Program-made: the position numbers and the translations under genes
The notes under the pieces: model-generated
What the model saw: only the letters and a program-made list of their open reading frames with translations
Databases searched by the model: none
Told to the model about the DNA's origin: nothing
Shown: positions 23,804-31,085 of the stretch, piece after piece
Layout of the letters: the number at the start of each line of letters is the position of its first letter
How positions within the stretch are numbered: the stretch's first letter is position 1
Source: Chloroflexota bacterium
Lineage (GTDB): Bacteria; Chloroflexota; Anaerolineae; Anaerolineales; Villigracilaceae
Length of the DNA stretch: 64,000 nucleotides
Direction of reading: 5' to 3'
Assembly: GCA_016234495.1 (NCBI GenBank)
Contig: JACRBI010000040.1
Span: forward strand, 124,001-188,000

Positions 23804-24850
23804 ATGAGCAAGCAGGAACTTCTAAAGCAAGCTGATTACACCTTCCAGCGCGGGAACCGCGAACTGGCGAAGAAATATTTATCAGACCTGCTGACTCAAT
23901 ATCCCAACGATGAAGCGGCGTGGATGCTGCTTGCGCGCGTGGTGGAGGAAAAAGAGCGCAAGGTCGAATGTTACGAGCGCGCGCTTAAAATCAACCCGAA
24001 CAACAACGAAGCCAAACTCGGAATCCTCCGCCTGCAAAACCCTGATAAGACCCTCCCGCTCCACAGCATTGTTCACAATAATCCAACACAGGCATCCAAA
24101 CCTGTGAAGAATATTCTGCGCAGTGTGGTCATTGCGTCTGTTTTGGTGCTGGTGCTGGGCACGACCACGCTCGTAGTTGCGATGAAGAACCCCGAATCCA
24201 GCGTGAGGCAATTGATCATTCCCGCCACGCCCATCCCCTATGCACAAAACCTGACGGACGATGTGGCGGCCAAAACCCGCGCACAAATCAGCGAAAAGTA
24301 TCCGCAATACGCACCGCTGGTGGATGCGTTGATTGGGTTTGCGCTTAGCAATACAAAAAACGGCATGGAGGGCGCGCCAGAGCGTCCTGGCGCTCCGATT
24401 ATCCCTTCAGGCGGGGCGGGTCTCGAAGCAAAGAACACTCTCGAAAACGCGCTTCCGCAGCCCGGCTCATTGAACACGGTGACACTGACCGAATTGCAGA
24501 TCACTTCCTGGCTTGCCACGGAAATGGAAAACAAGTCCGACCTGCCCCTGCATGATGTGCAGGTTTACCTGCAAAATGGGACGATTCAAATTTGGGGTAT
24601 GGTGGATGGAAGTTCCGACTCAACCTCCGCGCTGATTACTGGGGCGATCAACCTCGAGGCGGGGAATCCCACCTTTGAGATTGCGTCTCTGCAAATCGGT
24701 CAGCAGGCGATACCGGATGTGTTGCTTTCACAGGCGGGGGCGTGGATCAATCAATTGCTGGCTGACAAAATAAATGAGCAGGTGCCCGGGCTGCAGATCA
24801 TGAACATCAATATCAGCAGCGGGTTGATCACGATCTCCGGGATGAGATAG
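23804..24850 (+). CDS. TPR-repeat membrane protein, unknown function
   Basis: This 348-residue protein has a cytoplasmic N-terminal part (residues ~1-90) with TPR-like repeats (ELAKKYLSDLLTQYPNDEAA; CYERALKINPNNNEAKLG). One membrane helix follows (~107-128, ILRSVVIASVLVLVLGTTTL), then an outer domain of ~210 residues without recognised motifs. A palindrome-like 30-bp stretch falls in the linker at 24367-24396. AGGAACT-type purines are weak before the start, so ATG 23804 is chosen because the frame and TPR begin there. It may scaffold an envelope complex; the partner is unknown. Confidence 0.7.
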   Translation: MSKQELLKQADYTFQRGNRELAKKYLSDLLTQYPNDEAAWMLLARVVEEKERKVECYERALKINPNNNEAKLGILRLQNPDKTLPLHSIVHNNPTQASKPVKNILRSVVIASVLVLVLGTTTLVVAMKNPESSVRQLIIPATPIPYAQNLTDDVAAKTRAQISEKYPQYAPLVDALIGFALSNTKNGMEGAPERPGAPIIPSGGAGLEAKNTLENALPQPGSLNTVTLTELQITSWLATEMENKSDLPLHDVQVYLQNGTIQIWGMVDGSSDSTSALITGAINLEAGNPTFEIASLQIGQQAIPDVLLSQAGAWINQLLADKINEQVPGLQIMNINISSGLITISGMR

Positions 24851-24860
24851 ACCTTCCAAA

Positions 24861-24888
24861 AGATCACCGTGATGGTGGTCTTTTTTTA
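24861..24888 (+). terminator. Rho-independent terminator
   Basis: AGATCACC (24861-24868) and GGTGGTCT (24874-24881) form an 8-bp stem with one wobble pair, followed by a seven-base T-run. It lies just after the TPR membrane protein gene. Confidence 0.88.
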
Positions 24889-25025
24889 TTTAATCGCCTG
24901 GGCTGCAAAATCTCCTGACGCGAAGCGTTCGGACTCCGTGAAAGAAAAAGTTTCAAATTGTTATCTTCTCTTAATGAAATTTCCTGTCTTCATGTTGTCA
25001 TACTTGTAACAGAAAAGGAGACTTT

Positions 25026-25580
25026 ATGATGAGCAGCCAGTTTGAAACCGCCACACTTGCCGGGGGATGCTTCTGGTGTTTGGAAGCAGTGTTTGATGAG
25101 ATCAAAGGGATAGAGTCGGTTGAATCAGGTTATTCCAACGGACATGTGATGAATCCATCCTATCGTGACGTGTGCAATGGAAGCACCGGCCACGCCGAGG
25201 TGATCCGCATACAGTTTGACCCGTCTGTAATTTCATTCCGCGACCTGCTGAATGTGTTCTTCGCGATCCACGATCCCACCACGCTGAACTGTCAGGGTGC
25301 AGATGTCGGCGTGCAATATCGCTCGGCAATTTTTTATCATTCCCCGCAGCAGAAAGCTGCCGCCGAGCAAACCATCAGCGAGTTGAATGCCAGGGGAATC
25401 TGGAGCAGCCCCATCGTCACAGAAGTGACCGCTGTCAATAATTACTTCACCGCCGAGGATTATCATCAGGAATATTTTGTCCGCAACCAGAATCAGCCCT
25501 ATTGTCAGGCAGTGGTCGCGCCAAAAGTGACGAAGTTCCGCAAGCATTATCTGGAGTTGTTGAAGAAACAGCCTGTGTAA
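25026..25580 (+). CDS. msrA: Peptide methionine sulfoxide reductase MsrA
   Basis: This 184-residue cytoplasmic enzyme reduces methionine-S-sulfoxide in proteins. The catalytic Cys is in GGCFWC near residue 17. The family motifs GYSNGHVMNPSYRDVCNGSTGHAEV and HDPTTLN follow, with the YHQEYF motif near the end, and Cys158 in QPYCQAV may act in recycling. AAAAGGAG precedes the tandem ATGs at 25026 and 25029; the first is used. It is a single-gene unit with terminators on both sides. Confidence 0.95.
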   Translation: MMSSQFETATLAGGCFWCLEAVFDEIKGIESVESGYSNGHVMNPSYRDVCNGSTGHAEVIRIQFDPSVISFRDLLNVFFAIHDPTTLNCQGADVGVQYRSAIFYHSPQQKAAAEQTISELNARGIWSSPIVTEVTAVNNYFTAEDYHQEYFVRNQNQPYCQAVVAPKVTKFRKHYLELLKKQPV

Positions 25581-25593
25581 ACCAGTTATACTT

Positions 25594-25622
25594 GGGCGGA
25601 CGAAAGATGTCCGCCCTTCTTA
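25594..25622 (+). terminator. Rho-independent terminator
   Basis: GGGCGGAC (25594-25601) and GTCCGCCC (25609-25616) make a perfect 8-bp stem with a 7-nt loop and T-rich tail. It ends msrA and lies only 4 bp before the start of the next gene. A TATACT upstream (25588-25593) might instead make it part of that gene's leader. Confidence 0.8.
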
Positions 25623-25626
25623 TTTT

Positions 25627-26598
25627 ATGAATAGCACTTCCTCTCCTTCTTTTTACATCCGTGAAGTTCCCGTTTATGGCGACGCAATCCTCGCACCAAT
25701 GGACGGCTATTCCGACTGGCCGTTCCGCTCGCTGTGCCGCGAACTTGGTTCGGCGATGAGCTACACCGAATTCATTAAAGTGGAAAAGATACTCAGCCGC
25801 TCCAAACAGCCCGCCAAGCGGATGTATTTCACAGAACCCGAACGCCCGATCACTTTTCAAATCTACGGCGATGACCCGCAGCTCATCCTGCAAGCCGCGT
25901 TGAAAGTTCAGGAAAACAACCCCGATGTGATCGACCTCAACATGGGCTGCCCTGCAAAAACCATCGCAGACCGTGGCGCGGGAGTAGGCATGATGCCAAC
26001 CCCGCTCAAGATCGCGCGCACCTTTCGCAAACTGGTCAAACATTTGCGCGTGCCCGTCACGGGAAAAATCCGCCTCGGCTGGGATAGGAACAAAAACTAC
26101 AAACTCATCGCCCGCATTGTCGAAGAAGAAGGCGGATCGCTGATCGCTGTTCATGGCCGCACAAAGGAACAGCGCTACGCAGGCAATGCCGATTGGGACG
26201 CAATCGCAGAAGTGAAATCCCTCGTCAAGATTCCAGTTATCGGCAGCGGCGATGTGAAAACCGTCGCCGATATTGACCGCATGAAAACGCACACCCATGT
26301 AGATGCAGTCATGATCGGGCGCGGTGCCATTCCCAACCCGTGGATCTTCGCCCGTCTCGACCGCGACCAGGTTCCGCCTGAAATGGTAAAGGAAACCATC
26401 CGCAAACACCTCGTCCGCAGTGTCGAGTTCTACGGCGACGAAGACGGCTCGCGCCTCTTCCGCAAGAACGCCGTCCAATATGTAATGATGCAGCACCTCA
26501 GCCGCGACGAGCGCAAAGAAATTCTTAAGTCGCGTCCGTCCGCAGAGTTTTTGGAGCTGCTTGAAAAGATTTACGACTCGCCGATATTACAGACCTGA
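25627..26598 (+). CDS. dus: tRNA-dihydrouridine synthase
   Basis: This 323-residue FMN enzyme reduces uridines of the tRNA D-loop. The TIM-barrel opening APMDGYSDWPFRSLC and YTEFIKVE are visible. The catalytic cysteine is in DLNMGCPAK (near residue 109). HGRTKEQRYAG is the FMN/substrate motif, and IGSGDVKT with IGRGAIPNPW are the phosphate-binding loops. The usual small-residue run after GCP (KVV..G.G) is replaced by TIADRGAGVGMM, a modest departure. No Shine-Dalgarno precedes the ATG; the start follows the msrA terminator directly. Subfamily (DusA, B or C) cannot be fixed. Confidence 0.92.
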   Translation: MNSTSSPSFYIREVPVYGDAILAPMDGYSDWPFRSLCRELGSAMSYTEFIKVEKILSRSKQPAKRMYFTEPERPITFQIYGDDPQLILQAALKVQENNPDVIDLNMGCPAKTIADRGAGVGMMPTPLKIARTFRKLVKHLRVPVTGKIRLGWDRNKNYKLIARIVEEEGGSLIAVHGRTKEQRYAGNADWDAIAEVKSLVKIPVIGSGDVKTVADIDRMKTHTHVDAVMIGRGAIPNPWIFARLDRDQVPPEMVKETIRKHLVRSVEFYGDEDGSRLFRKNAVQYVMMQHLSRDERKEILKSRPSAEFLELLEKIYDSPILQT

Positions 26599-26622
26599 AG
26601 GTTTTAAGGTCTTGATTCGACT

Positions 26623-26628
26623 TATAAT
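26623..26628 (+). promoter_or_regulatory. -10 box for a probable leaderless mRNA
   Basis: Consensus TATAAT lies 6 nt before the ATG at 26635, so transcription would begin on or next to the start codon. No Shine-Dalgarno is present and the -35 match is weak. Confidence 0.6.
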
Positions 26629-26634
26629 CACACC

Positions 26635-27120
26635 ATGATCCTCGACCTTCCCTATATTCTCGAAACGCGCCGCAACCATGCGCTCGAACACGCCACACTT
26701 CATATGCTGGCCCGCACGCATAAAGGCCACATGGCGGGACATTCCAACCCAACCGGATTTTTCCTGCTCGGAGATTTTTTAACCCCGGATGTTTGGGCTA
26801 ACACAACCGAAGCATTGGAGAGATTGCGTGAAGGTGAAAGCGGATTGGCAATCCACGCGGGATGCGGGACAAACTTCGCAACCACTGCGCTTCTGGCCGG
26901 GACTTTTAGCTGGTCGGTGCTGCGAATGGCAAAATCCACGCTGACGAGACTCCTGCTCCTGCCCATCGCTGTGACAGCCGCCGTCGTTGGTGTGCTGATC
27001 GCCCGTCCGCTTGGGCCTGTTTTGCAGCAGCGCATCACCACCGAAGCGAATCTGGGCTCCATGCAGATCATTGACATCATCCCCGTCCGCAAAGGCGTGC
27101 ATCGGGTGATAACTCGCTAG
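26635..27120 (+). CDS. DUF6391-like membrane protein
   Basis: This 161-residue protein starts with a cytoplasmic segment holding ETRRNHALEHATLHMLART. This His-rich block is conserved in DUF6391-type proteins of cyanobacteria and Chloroflexota (recognised from family knowledge, not confirmed). Gly-rich turns GHSNPTGFF and GCGTNFAT follow, then a hydrophobic region (~95-130) with one or two membrane helices. The HALEH and GH histidines could bind a metal. It appears to be transcribed as a leaderless single unit ahead of holA. Function unknown. Confidence 0.6.
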   Translation: MILDLPYILETRRNHALEHATLHMLARTHKGHMAGHSNPTGFFLLGDFLTPDVWANTTEALERLREGESGLAIHAGCGTNFATTALLAGTFSWSVLRMAKSTLTRLLLLPIAVTAAVVGVLIARPLGPVLQQRITTEANLGSMQIIDIIPVRKGVHRVITR

Positions 27121-27159
27121 TTTCATCCTTCATCTTTCCGCCTTCATCCTTTCCCTTTC

Positions 27160-28128
27160 ATGCCCAATATCTTCATCCTCTACGGCAACGATGAATTTGC
27201 CATCACGCGCAGGCTCAAGGATTTTGAGTCTGATTTTACCGACCCCACCACGGCGGGGATGAACACCGCGCACCTTGAAGCACGCAGCATGAGCGAGGAT
27301 GAATTTAATAATGCCATCAATGCCATGCCGTTCCTCGCGCCGAAACGACTGGTGATTCTCTCCAACCCATCTGCGAAATATAACAATGTTGGCTCACGCA
27401 AAAAATTTGAAGAGTACATCAGCAAAGCGCCTGATTCGGTCAAACTGGTGATGCACGAATTGATCGAGCCAAAAGAAGCTGAAAAGCACTGGCTGATAAA
27501 GTGGGCGGCGAAAAACGAGTCGCTGGTAAAAACACAGGCTTTTATGCTGCCAAAGCAAAGGGACATGGCAGGCTGGATCGTCAATGAGGCAAAGAAGCAG
27601 GATGGAAAGATCGAACCAGCCGCCGCCGCCAAACTTGCCGAAATGGTCGGCGTGGATACCCGTCAGGCGGGGATGGAAATTGCCAAGTTGCTGGCCTATG
27701 TCAATTGGGCAAGACCAGTTCAAGGGTCGGATGTGGAAGCGGTTTGTATCGTCACATCCCAGCAAAGTGTGTTTGATTTTGTCGATGCCTTGTCGCAGGG
27801 CAATGGCAAAGTCGCGCAAAAACTTTTGCACCGCCTGCTGGAAAATGAAGAGGCGTTTTCGTTGTGGGGCATGGTCGTGCGCCAATTCCGGTTGATCCTT
27901 CAGGCGCGCGAAATTTTGGATGGGCGCGGCAACAAGGACGATGTGGCGCGCGCGCTGGGCGTGCATCCGTTTGTGGCCGAGAAAACCAGCGGACAGGCCG
28001 GGCGATTCGCGATTGAATCACTTGAGAATATTTACAGAAAACTGCTGGGGATCGATGAAAGAGTCAAAACAAGCCAGATCACGCTGGACCTGGCTCTGGA
28101 TACGTTGATCGTTGAATTAACAAAATAA
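27160..28128 (+). CDS. holA: DNA polymerase III delta subunit HolA
   Basis: This 322-residue clamp-loader subunit opens the sliding clamp. The N-terminal domain begins MPNIFILYGNDEFAITRRLK, the delta version of a P-loop that cannot bind ATP. The conserved clamp-contact helix appears as PFLAPKRLVIL, and the C-terminal collar domain contains SLWGMVVRQFRLILQAREI and the LGVHPFVAEKT motif typical of HolA. No Shine-Dalgarno is seen; the ATG follows a C/T-rich CATCCTTCATC-type stretch of 39 bp. Confidence 0.92.
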   Translation: MPNIFILYGNDEFAITRRLKDFESDFTDPTTAGMNTAHLEARSMSEDEFNNAINAMPFLAPKRLVILSNPSAKYNNVGSRKKFEEYISKAPDSVKLVMHELIEPKEAEKHWLIKWAAKNESLVKTQAFMLPKQRDMAGWIVNEAKKQDGKIEPAAAAKLAEMVGVDTRQAGMEIAKLLAYVNWARPVQGSDVEAVCIVTSQQSVFDFVDALSQGNGKVAQKLLHRLLENEEAFSLWGMVVRQFRLILQAREILDGRGNKDDVARALGVHPFVAEKTSGQAGRFAIESLENIYRKLLGIDERVKTSQITLDLALDTLIVELTK

Positions 28129-28130
28129 AA

Positions 28131-28442
28131 TTATTTTGCCCACAAATTTTCATCGGGGAACAGGGCGTTGAATTCATCTCCATTCCCTTTGCGTTCCTGC
28201 GTGGCAAGATACACATCCTTCCACATTTTAAAATGCTCTGTTTCGAGGTGGGCATCGCGCGCCGCTGTGTCTTGATAAACTTCCAGCAGGCTGAAATGCG
28301 CGGGGTTGAGGGCGTCCTGAAACATGTCAAAACGGATGACGCCCGGCTCCAAAATTGTCTTCCGTGCATTCTCGAGCGTGGCGGCTTTGTATGCTTCGAT
28401 CGATTCGGGTTTGATGTAATGGTGGACTTGAAAGATGTACAT
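28131..28442 (-). CDS. ABM-domain putative monooxygenase
   Basis: This 103-residue single ABM (antibiotic biosynthesis monooxygenase) fold protein has the signature strands YIFQVHHYIKPESIEAYKAA and FSLLEVYQDTAARDAHLET, followed by HFKMWKD. YgiN/LsrG-type relatives act on quinols or small signalling molecules without cofactor (family knowledge). AGGAGGCT lies about 6 bp before the ATG. It converges on holA with a gap of two bases. The substrate is unknown. Confidence 0.85.
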   Translation of the reverse strand: MYIFQVHHYIKPESIEAYKAATLENARKTILEPGVIRFDMFQDALNPAHFSLLEVYQDTAARDAHLETEHFKMWKDVYLATQERKGNGDEFNALFPDENLWAK

Positions 28443-28521
28443 GGATAGCCTCCTTATGTTTGCGCAACTGACGTTCGGTCAATAGACCGTTGACGATGGA
28501 CTGTTGACGGTGAATAACTGC

Positions 28522-28911
28522 CTAAAACAAGGCTGGTTGCAATGGAATGTCACCTTCGTTCATGCCGCTCCAGCCGAATTTTTTCAGGTCAATTTTGTCT
28601 TTGGCATCGAAGAAGATTCCCTCCGCTTCGAGCAGTTGACGCTGACGCTCGGCTCCTGCGCGTTCGCTGATCTTTCCCTGCGAGTTGACCACTCTCTGCC
28701 ACGGCACATCATCCGGACAGGCTGCCATTGCGCCGCCGACCCAGCGCGGAGCGAAGGCGGCATAGGTTTCCAATTCCACGCCGGCGGGCGGGGAAATCAT
28801 TTTTGCGACCTGCCCATACGATGCCACCTTGCCGGTTGGGATTCTGCGCACGATGGCCCACACCTGTTCATGATAGGCCTGCGGGTTGGGGGGAGAGGCG
28901 AAGGACGGCAT
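28522..28911 (-). CDS. Alkyltransferase-like protein (ATL), copy 1
   Basis: This 129-residue protein has the fold of the C-terminal domain of O6-alkylguanine-DNA alkyltransferase (IPTGKVASYGQVAKM helix-turn-helix entry). The reactive Cys of PCHR is replaced by Trp in DVPWQRVVNSQGKIS. This marks an ATL, which flags alkylated guanine for nucleotide-excision repair rather than repairing it. AAGGAG is just before ATG 28911. A close paralogue lies 182 bp upstream on the same strand. Confidence 0.88.
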   Translation of the reverse strand: MPSFASPPNPQAYHEQVWAIVRRIPTGKVASYGQVAKMISPPAGVELETYAAFAPRWVGGAMAACPDDVPWQRVVNSQGKISERAGAERQRQLLEAEGIFFDAKDKIDLKKFGWSGMNEGDIPLQPALF

Positions 28912-28972
28912 GGCAATCTCCTTGTTTACAAAAACAGCTCTACTGTTTTTAACGGAAAAGTACAAAACCTTA

Positions 28973-29039
28973 GCCGCGAATTTTGCCAATCTGCGCGGAT
29001 TTTCAAATCAATTTCGCGAGAATTCGTGTAATTCGCGGC
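28973..29039. repeat. GCGAATT-type inverted repeat between the two ATL genes
   Basis: GCCGCGAATT (28973-28982) and AATTCGCGGC (29030-29039) are perfect 10-bp arms. Between them lie further GCGCGGATTTT and TTTCGCGAGAATTCG units. Just beyond, at 29054-29088, a second hairpin pairs GTGGTTC/GAACCAC and TCCCG/CGGGA. The family recurs at 14854-14919 and 41846-41895. Confidence 0.8.
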
Positions 29040-29093
29040 AAAAAAATTCTCTCGTGGTTCCAATCCCGCCAGAAACGGGAGAACCACAAAAAC

Positions 29094-29459
29094 TTATTTG
29101 AGTTTTCCATTCCAGGCATATTTTTTCAAGTCAATACGTCCGCGCGGATTGAAGGCTACGCCTTCGTCTTGCAATAGAAGGCGCTGCCTGCGCGCAGCGA
29201 CACCGTCCCGTTCGCTGATCTCGCCTTTCGAATTGACCACGCGCTGCCACGGCACATCGTTCGGGCTGGCTGATACAGCGTTGCTGACCCAAAGCGCGCC
29301 AAATTCCGTGTATGTGTCGGCATCCACACCGGCAGGCGGCGGAAGCATTTTTGCGATCTGCCCAAAGGATGCAATTTTCCCGCGCGGAATCTGGCGGACA
29401 ATTTCCCAGACCTCGGCATAAAAGGTTTCAGGATCGGGCGGGGATGCAAGTTGCGGCAT
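29094..29459 (-). CDS. Alkyltransferase-like protein (ATL), copy 2
   Basis: This 121-residue paralogue of the downstream ATL has the same key segments: QIPRGKIASFGQIAKMLPPP and DVPWQRVVNSKGEISERDG. Trp again sits where the acceptor Cys would be. AAGGAAAA precedes ATG 29459. The two copies agree over most of their length but differ in about a third of positions, so the duplication is not recent. The inverted repeats between them make coordinated mRNA processing possible (inference). Confidence 0.88.
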   Translation of the reverse strand: MPQLASPPDPETFYAEVWEIVRQIPRGKIASFGQIAKMLPPPAGVDADTYTEFGALWVSNAVSASPNDVPWQRVVNSKGEISERDGVAARRQRLLLQDEGVAFNPRGRIDLKKYAWNGKLK

Positions 29460-29474
29460 GAGATTTTCCTTGTT

Positions 29475-31043
29475 TCAACGAGATGATATATAACGATAAT
29501 ACAACGATTGGCGGACATTGGCAATAAAATTCTTTGAAAGTTTATCATCCATGAATGCGAGAGTTTTGATTTCATCCGCGATCAACGAGTTCGGATGCTC
29601 CAACTCGGGCGCAGTTCCCTGCGCAAGATGAGTCAGCGGCTCGGAGCTTGATTGCGCAGGCGGACTGTCACTCGTCATATATTGATATGTCCGATCAATG
29701 GAGCGGTTGATCTCGTACAACGGAGTCAATGAGCCAAAGAGGAGTAAAACATAAAGCGTAAAACGCAAAATGCGGGATGATGTGGGTTGGAAAATAACCT
29801 CGCCCGTCATCATCATCAAACAGAACATCGGCGCGATGGAGGCGCGCATGACGAAGTCGTTTCCGCTGCCAAGTTGGATGAATGGCAGGATGAAGAGCAG
29901 AGCGCCGGTCACGATCCAGCGCGGGTCACGCCACCTGACAACTGCCAGCAAAACCCAGAGGACTCCGCCCTCGAGCAGGAAGAATGCGAGGAAGTCCTTG
30001 ACTGCCAGCGGGTGAAATCCGCGCTGTTGTGCTGCTGTGTTGGAGGAAAAGAAAAAATAGGAAAGAAGAAAGATGATGCTTGCTGCGGCGAGCAGGTCAA
30101 AGCGGAGGTGTTTGAACGGGGATTTAAAGTCAGTCTGTTTGATCAAATCAACCAGCAAATAAGGGAGTAATCCAACCGATGCGAGCGGGGCGAAGAAGAA
30201 ACACAGCGACCAGAGGAAAATCTTCATGTCATTGCGAGGGCGCTCTTCGCCCGAAGCAATCACACTTCGAACCGGGGATTGCTTCGTCGGAGAGAGCACC
30301 CTCCTCGCATTGACATTGTTCTCCAGAATAAGGGCGATGCACAGCCACGCAGGGACAGCCTGATTGAAGACCCAGAATAGTTGCGTGGTAAAGGACGAGT
30401 ATTGCAAAGCTCCAGACCAGACTTCCAGGTGTTGCACCGGCGGCCAGAGAGTTGGGTAATCTTTGGCAAAGAGCAGTACGCCAAGCGAGTCCATGCCGCT
30501 GAAGAGGATAATCAAAAATGTATATTGAATGGTTCGCAGAGGTGCGGTCGCAGCGCCTTTACCGAGATGCAACACAACAAGAAAAACACCAAACCATGTC
30601 CACAGAAAGAGGAGGAAGTTCGCAGCTTCCCAGCCGAATACTTTCCCCACAAGCGCGGAGGGCAGCCAATAACCGACGTAGTACACCAGCATTTTGATCG
30701 GTCCTGTGTCAGGCGAGGAGTAAATCACAGGCCAGTTGTATGTGATGAGGTCACGCAGGACGGCGTTGCGCCAGTGGTGGTCCCAGTTTTGGAAGGCGTA
30801 TCCGCCGACACCGGAGAAGAAAACCCAAAGGCCGGTAATCAATAAACAGTAGACAGTGGTCAGTGAGAAAAAGTTGGGTAATTGGTAGTTGGTAATTGGG
30901 TTGGCGTTTTTTAGAAGCTGCCAGAGTGCGAAAAGAAGGATGATGACGATGGGAATGGCAACAGACAAACGAAGCCAGCCCAGGCAGAAAATGATGAATG
31001 GCAGGGTGAGGTAGAGGATGGAGATGCGGTGAAGGTTTTTCAT
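29475..31043 (-). CDS. Polytopic membrane protein (GT-C-like), carrying in-frame repeat sequences
   Basis: This 522-residue protein has about 11-12 predicted membrane helices. No domain is recognised with certainty. Length, topology and the similar neighbour suggest a GT-C glycosyltransferase or related membrane enzyme, though no clear DE motif is seen in the first loop. Two stretches look like inserted genome repeats. NPITNYQLPNFFSLTTVYCL is encoded by 30841-30900. The loop VLSPTKQSPVRSVIASGEER is encoded by the palindrome at 30227-30315. The frame stays open through both. Function unknown. Confidence 0.65.
   Translation of the reverse strand: MKNLHRISILYLTLPFIIFCLGWLRLSVAIPIVIILLFALWQLLKNANPITNYQLPNFFSLTTVYCLLITGLWVFFSGVGGYAFQNWDHHWRNAVLRDLITYNWPVIYSSPDTGPIKMLVYYVGYWLPSALVGKVFGWEAANFLLFLWTWFGVFLVVLHLGKGAATAPLRTIQYTFLIILFSGMDSLGVLLFAKDYPTLWPPVQHLEVWSGALQYSSFTTQLFWVFNQAVPAWLCIALILENNVNARRVLSPTKQSPVRSVIASGEERPRNDMKIFLWSLCFFFAPLASVGLLPYLLVDLIKQTDFKSPFKHLRFDLLAAASIIFLLSYFFFSSNTAAQQRGFHPLAVKDFLAFFLLEGGVLWVLLAVVRWRDPRWIVTGALLFILPFIQLGSGNDFVMRASIAPMFCLMMMTGEVIFQPTSSRILRFTLYVLLLFGSLTPLYEINRSIDRTYQYMTSDSPPAQSSSEPLTHLAQGTAPELEHPNSLIADEIKTLAFMDDKLSKNFIANVRQSLYYRYISSR
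30227..30315. repeat. Interspersed palindrome inside a coding region (TGTCATTGCGAGG type)
   Basis: The left arm at 30227-30261 (TGTCATTGCGAGG, GCTCTTC, CGAAGCAATC) mirrors the right arm at 30277-30315 (GATTGCTTCG, GAGAGC, CCTCGCATTGACA) with few mismatches. The pattern is that of the GCGAGGAGCGAAGCGACGAA-like palindromes widespread between genes of many bacteria. Here it is wholly inside the 522-residue gene and read through in frame as about 30 residues. Confidence 0.85.
30841..30900. repeat. AATTACCAATTAC/CAGTAGACAGTGG-type repeat inside a coding region
   Basis: Low-complexity units (CAGTAGACAGTGGTCAGTG, then TAATTGGTAGTTGGTAATTG) are of the same style as intergenic elements at 379-425 and 33341-33393. 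They lie within the 522-residue membrane-protein gene and remain in frame. Confidence 0.55.
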
Positions 31044-31085
31044 AAAATGACCGTGGACAGCGGGCGATGGACGATGGTTTGCGGT

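Noticed and set aside
25447-26496. 349-residue open frame opposite dus and msrA
   Set aside because: It crosses two unrelated, well-supported genes and has no family features.
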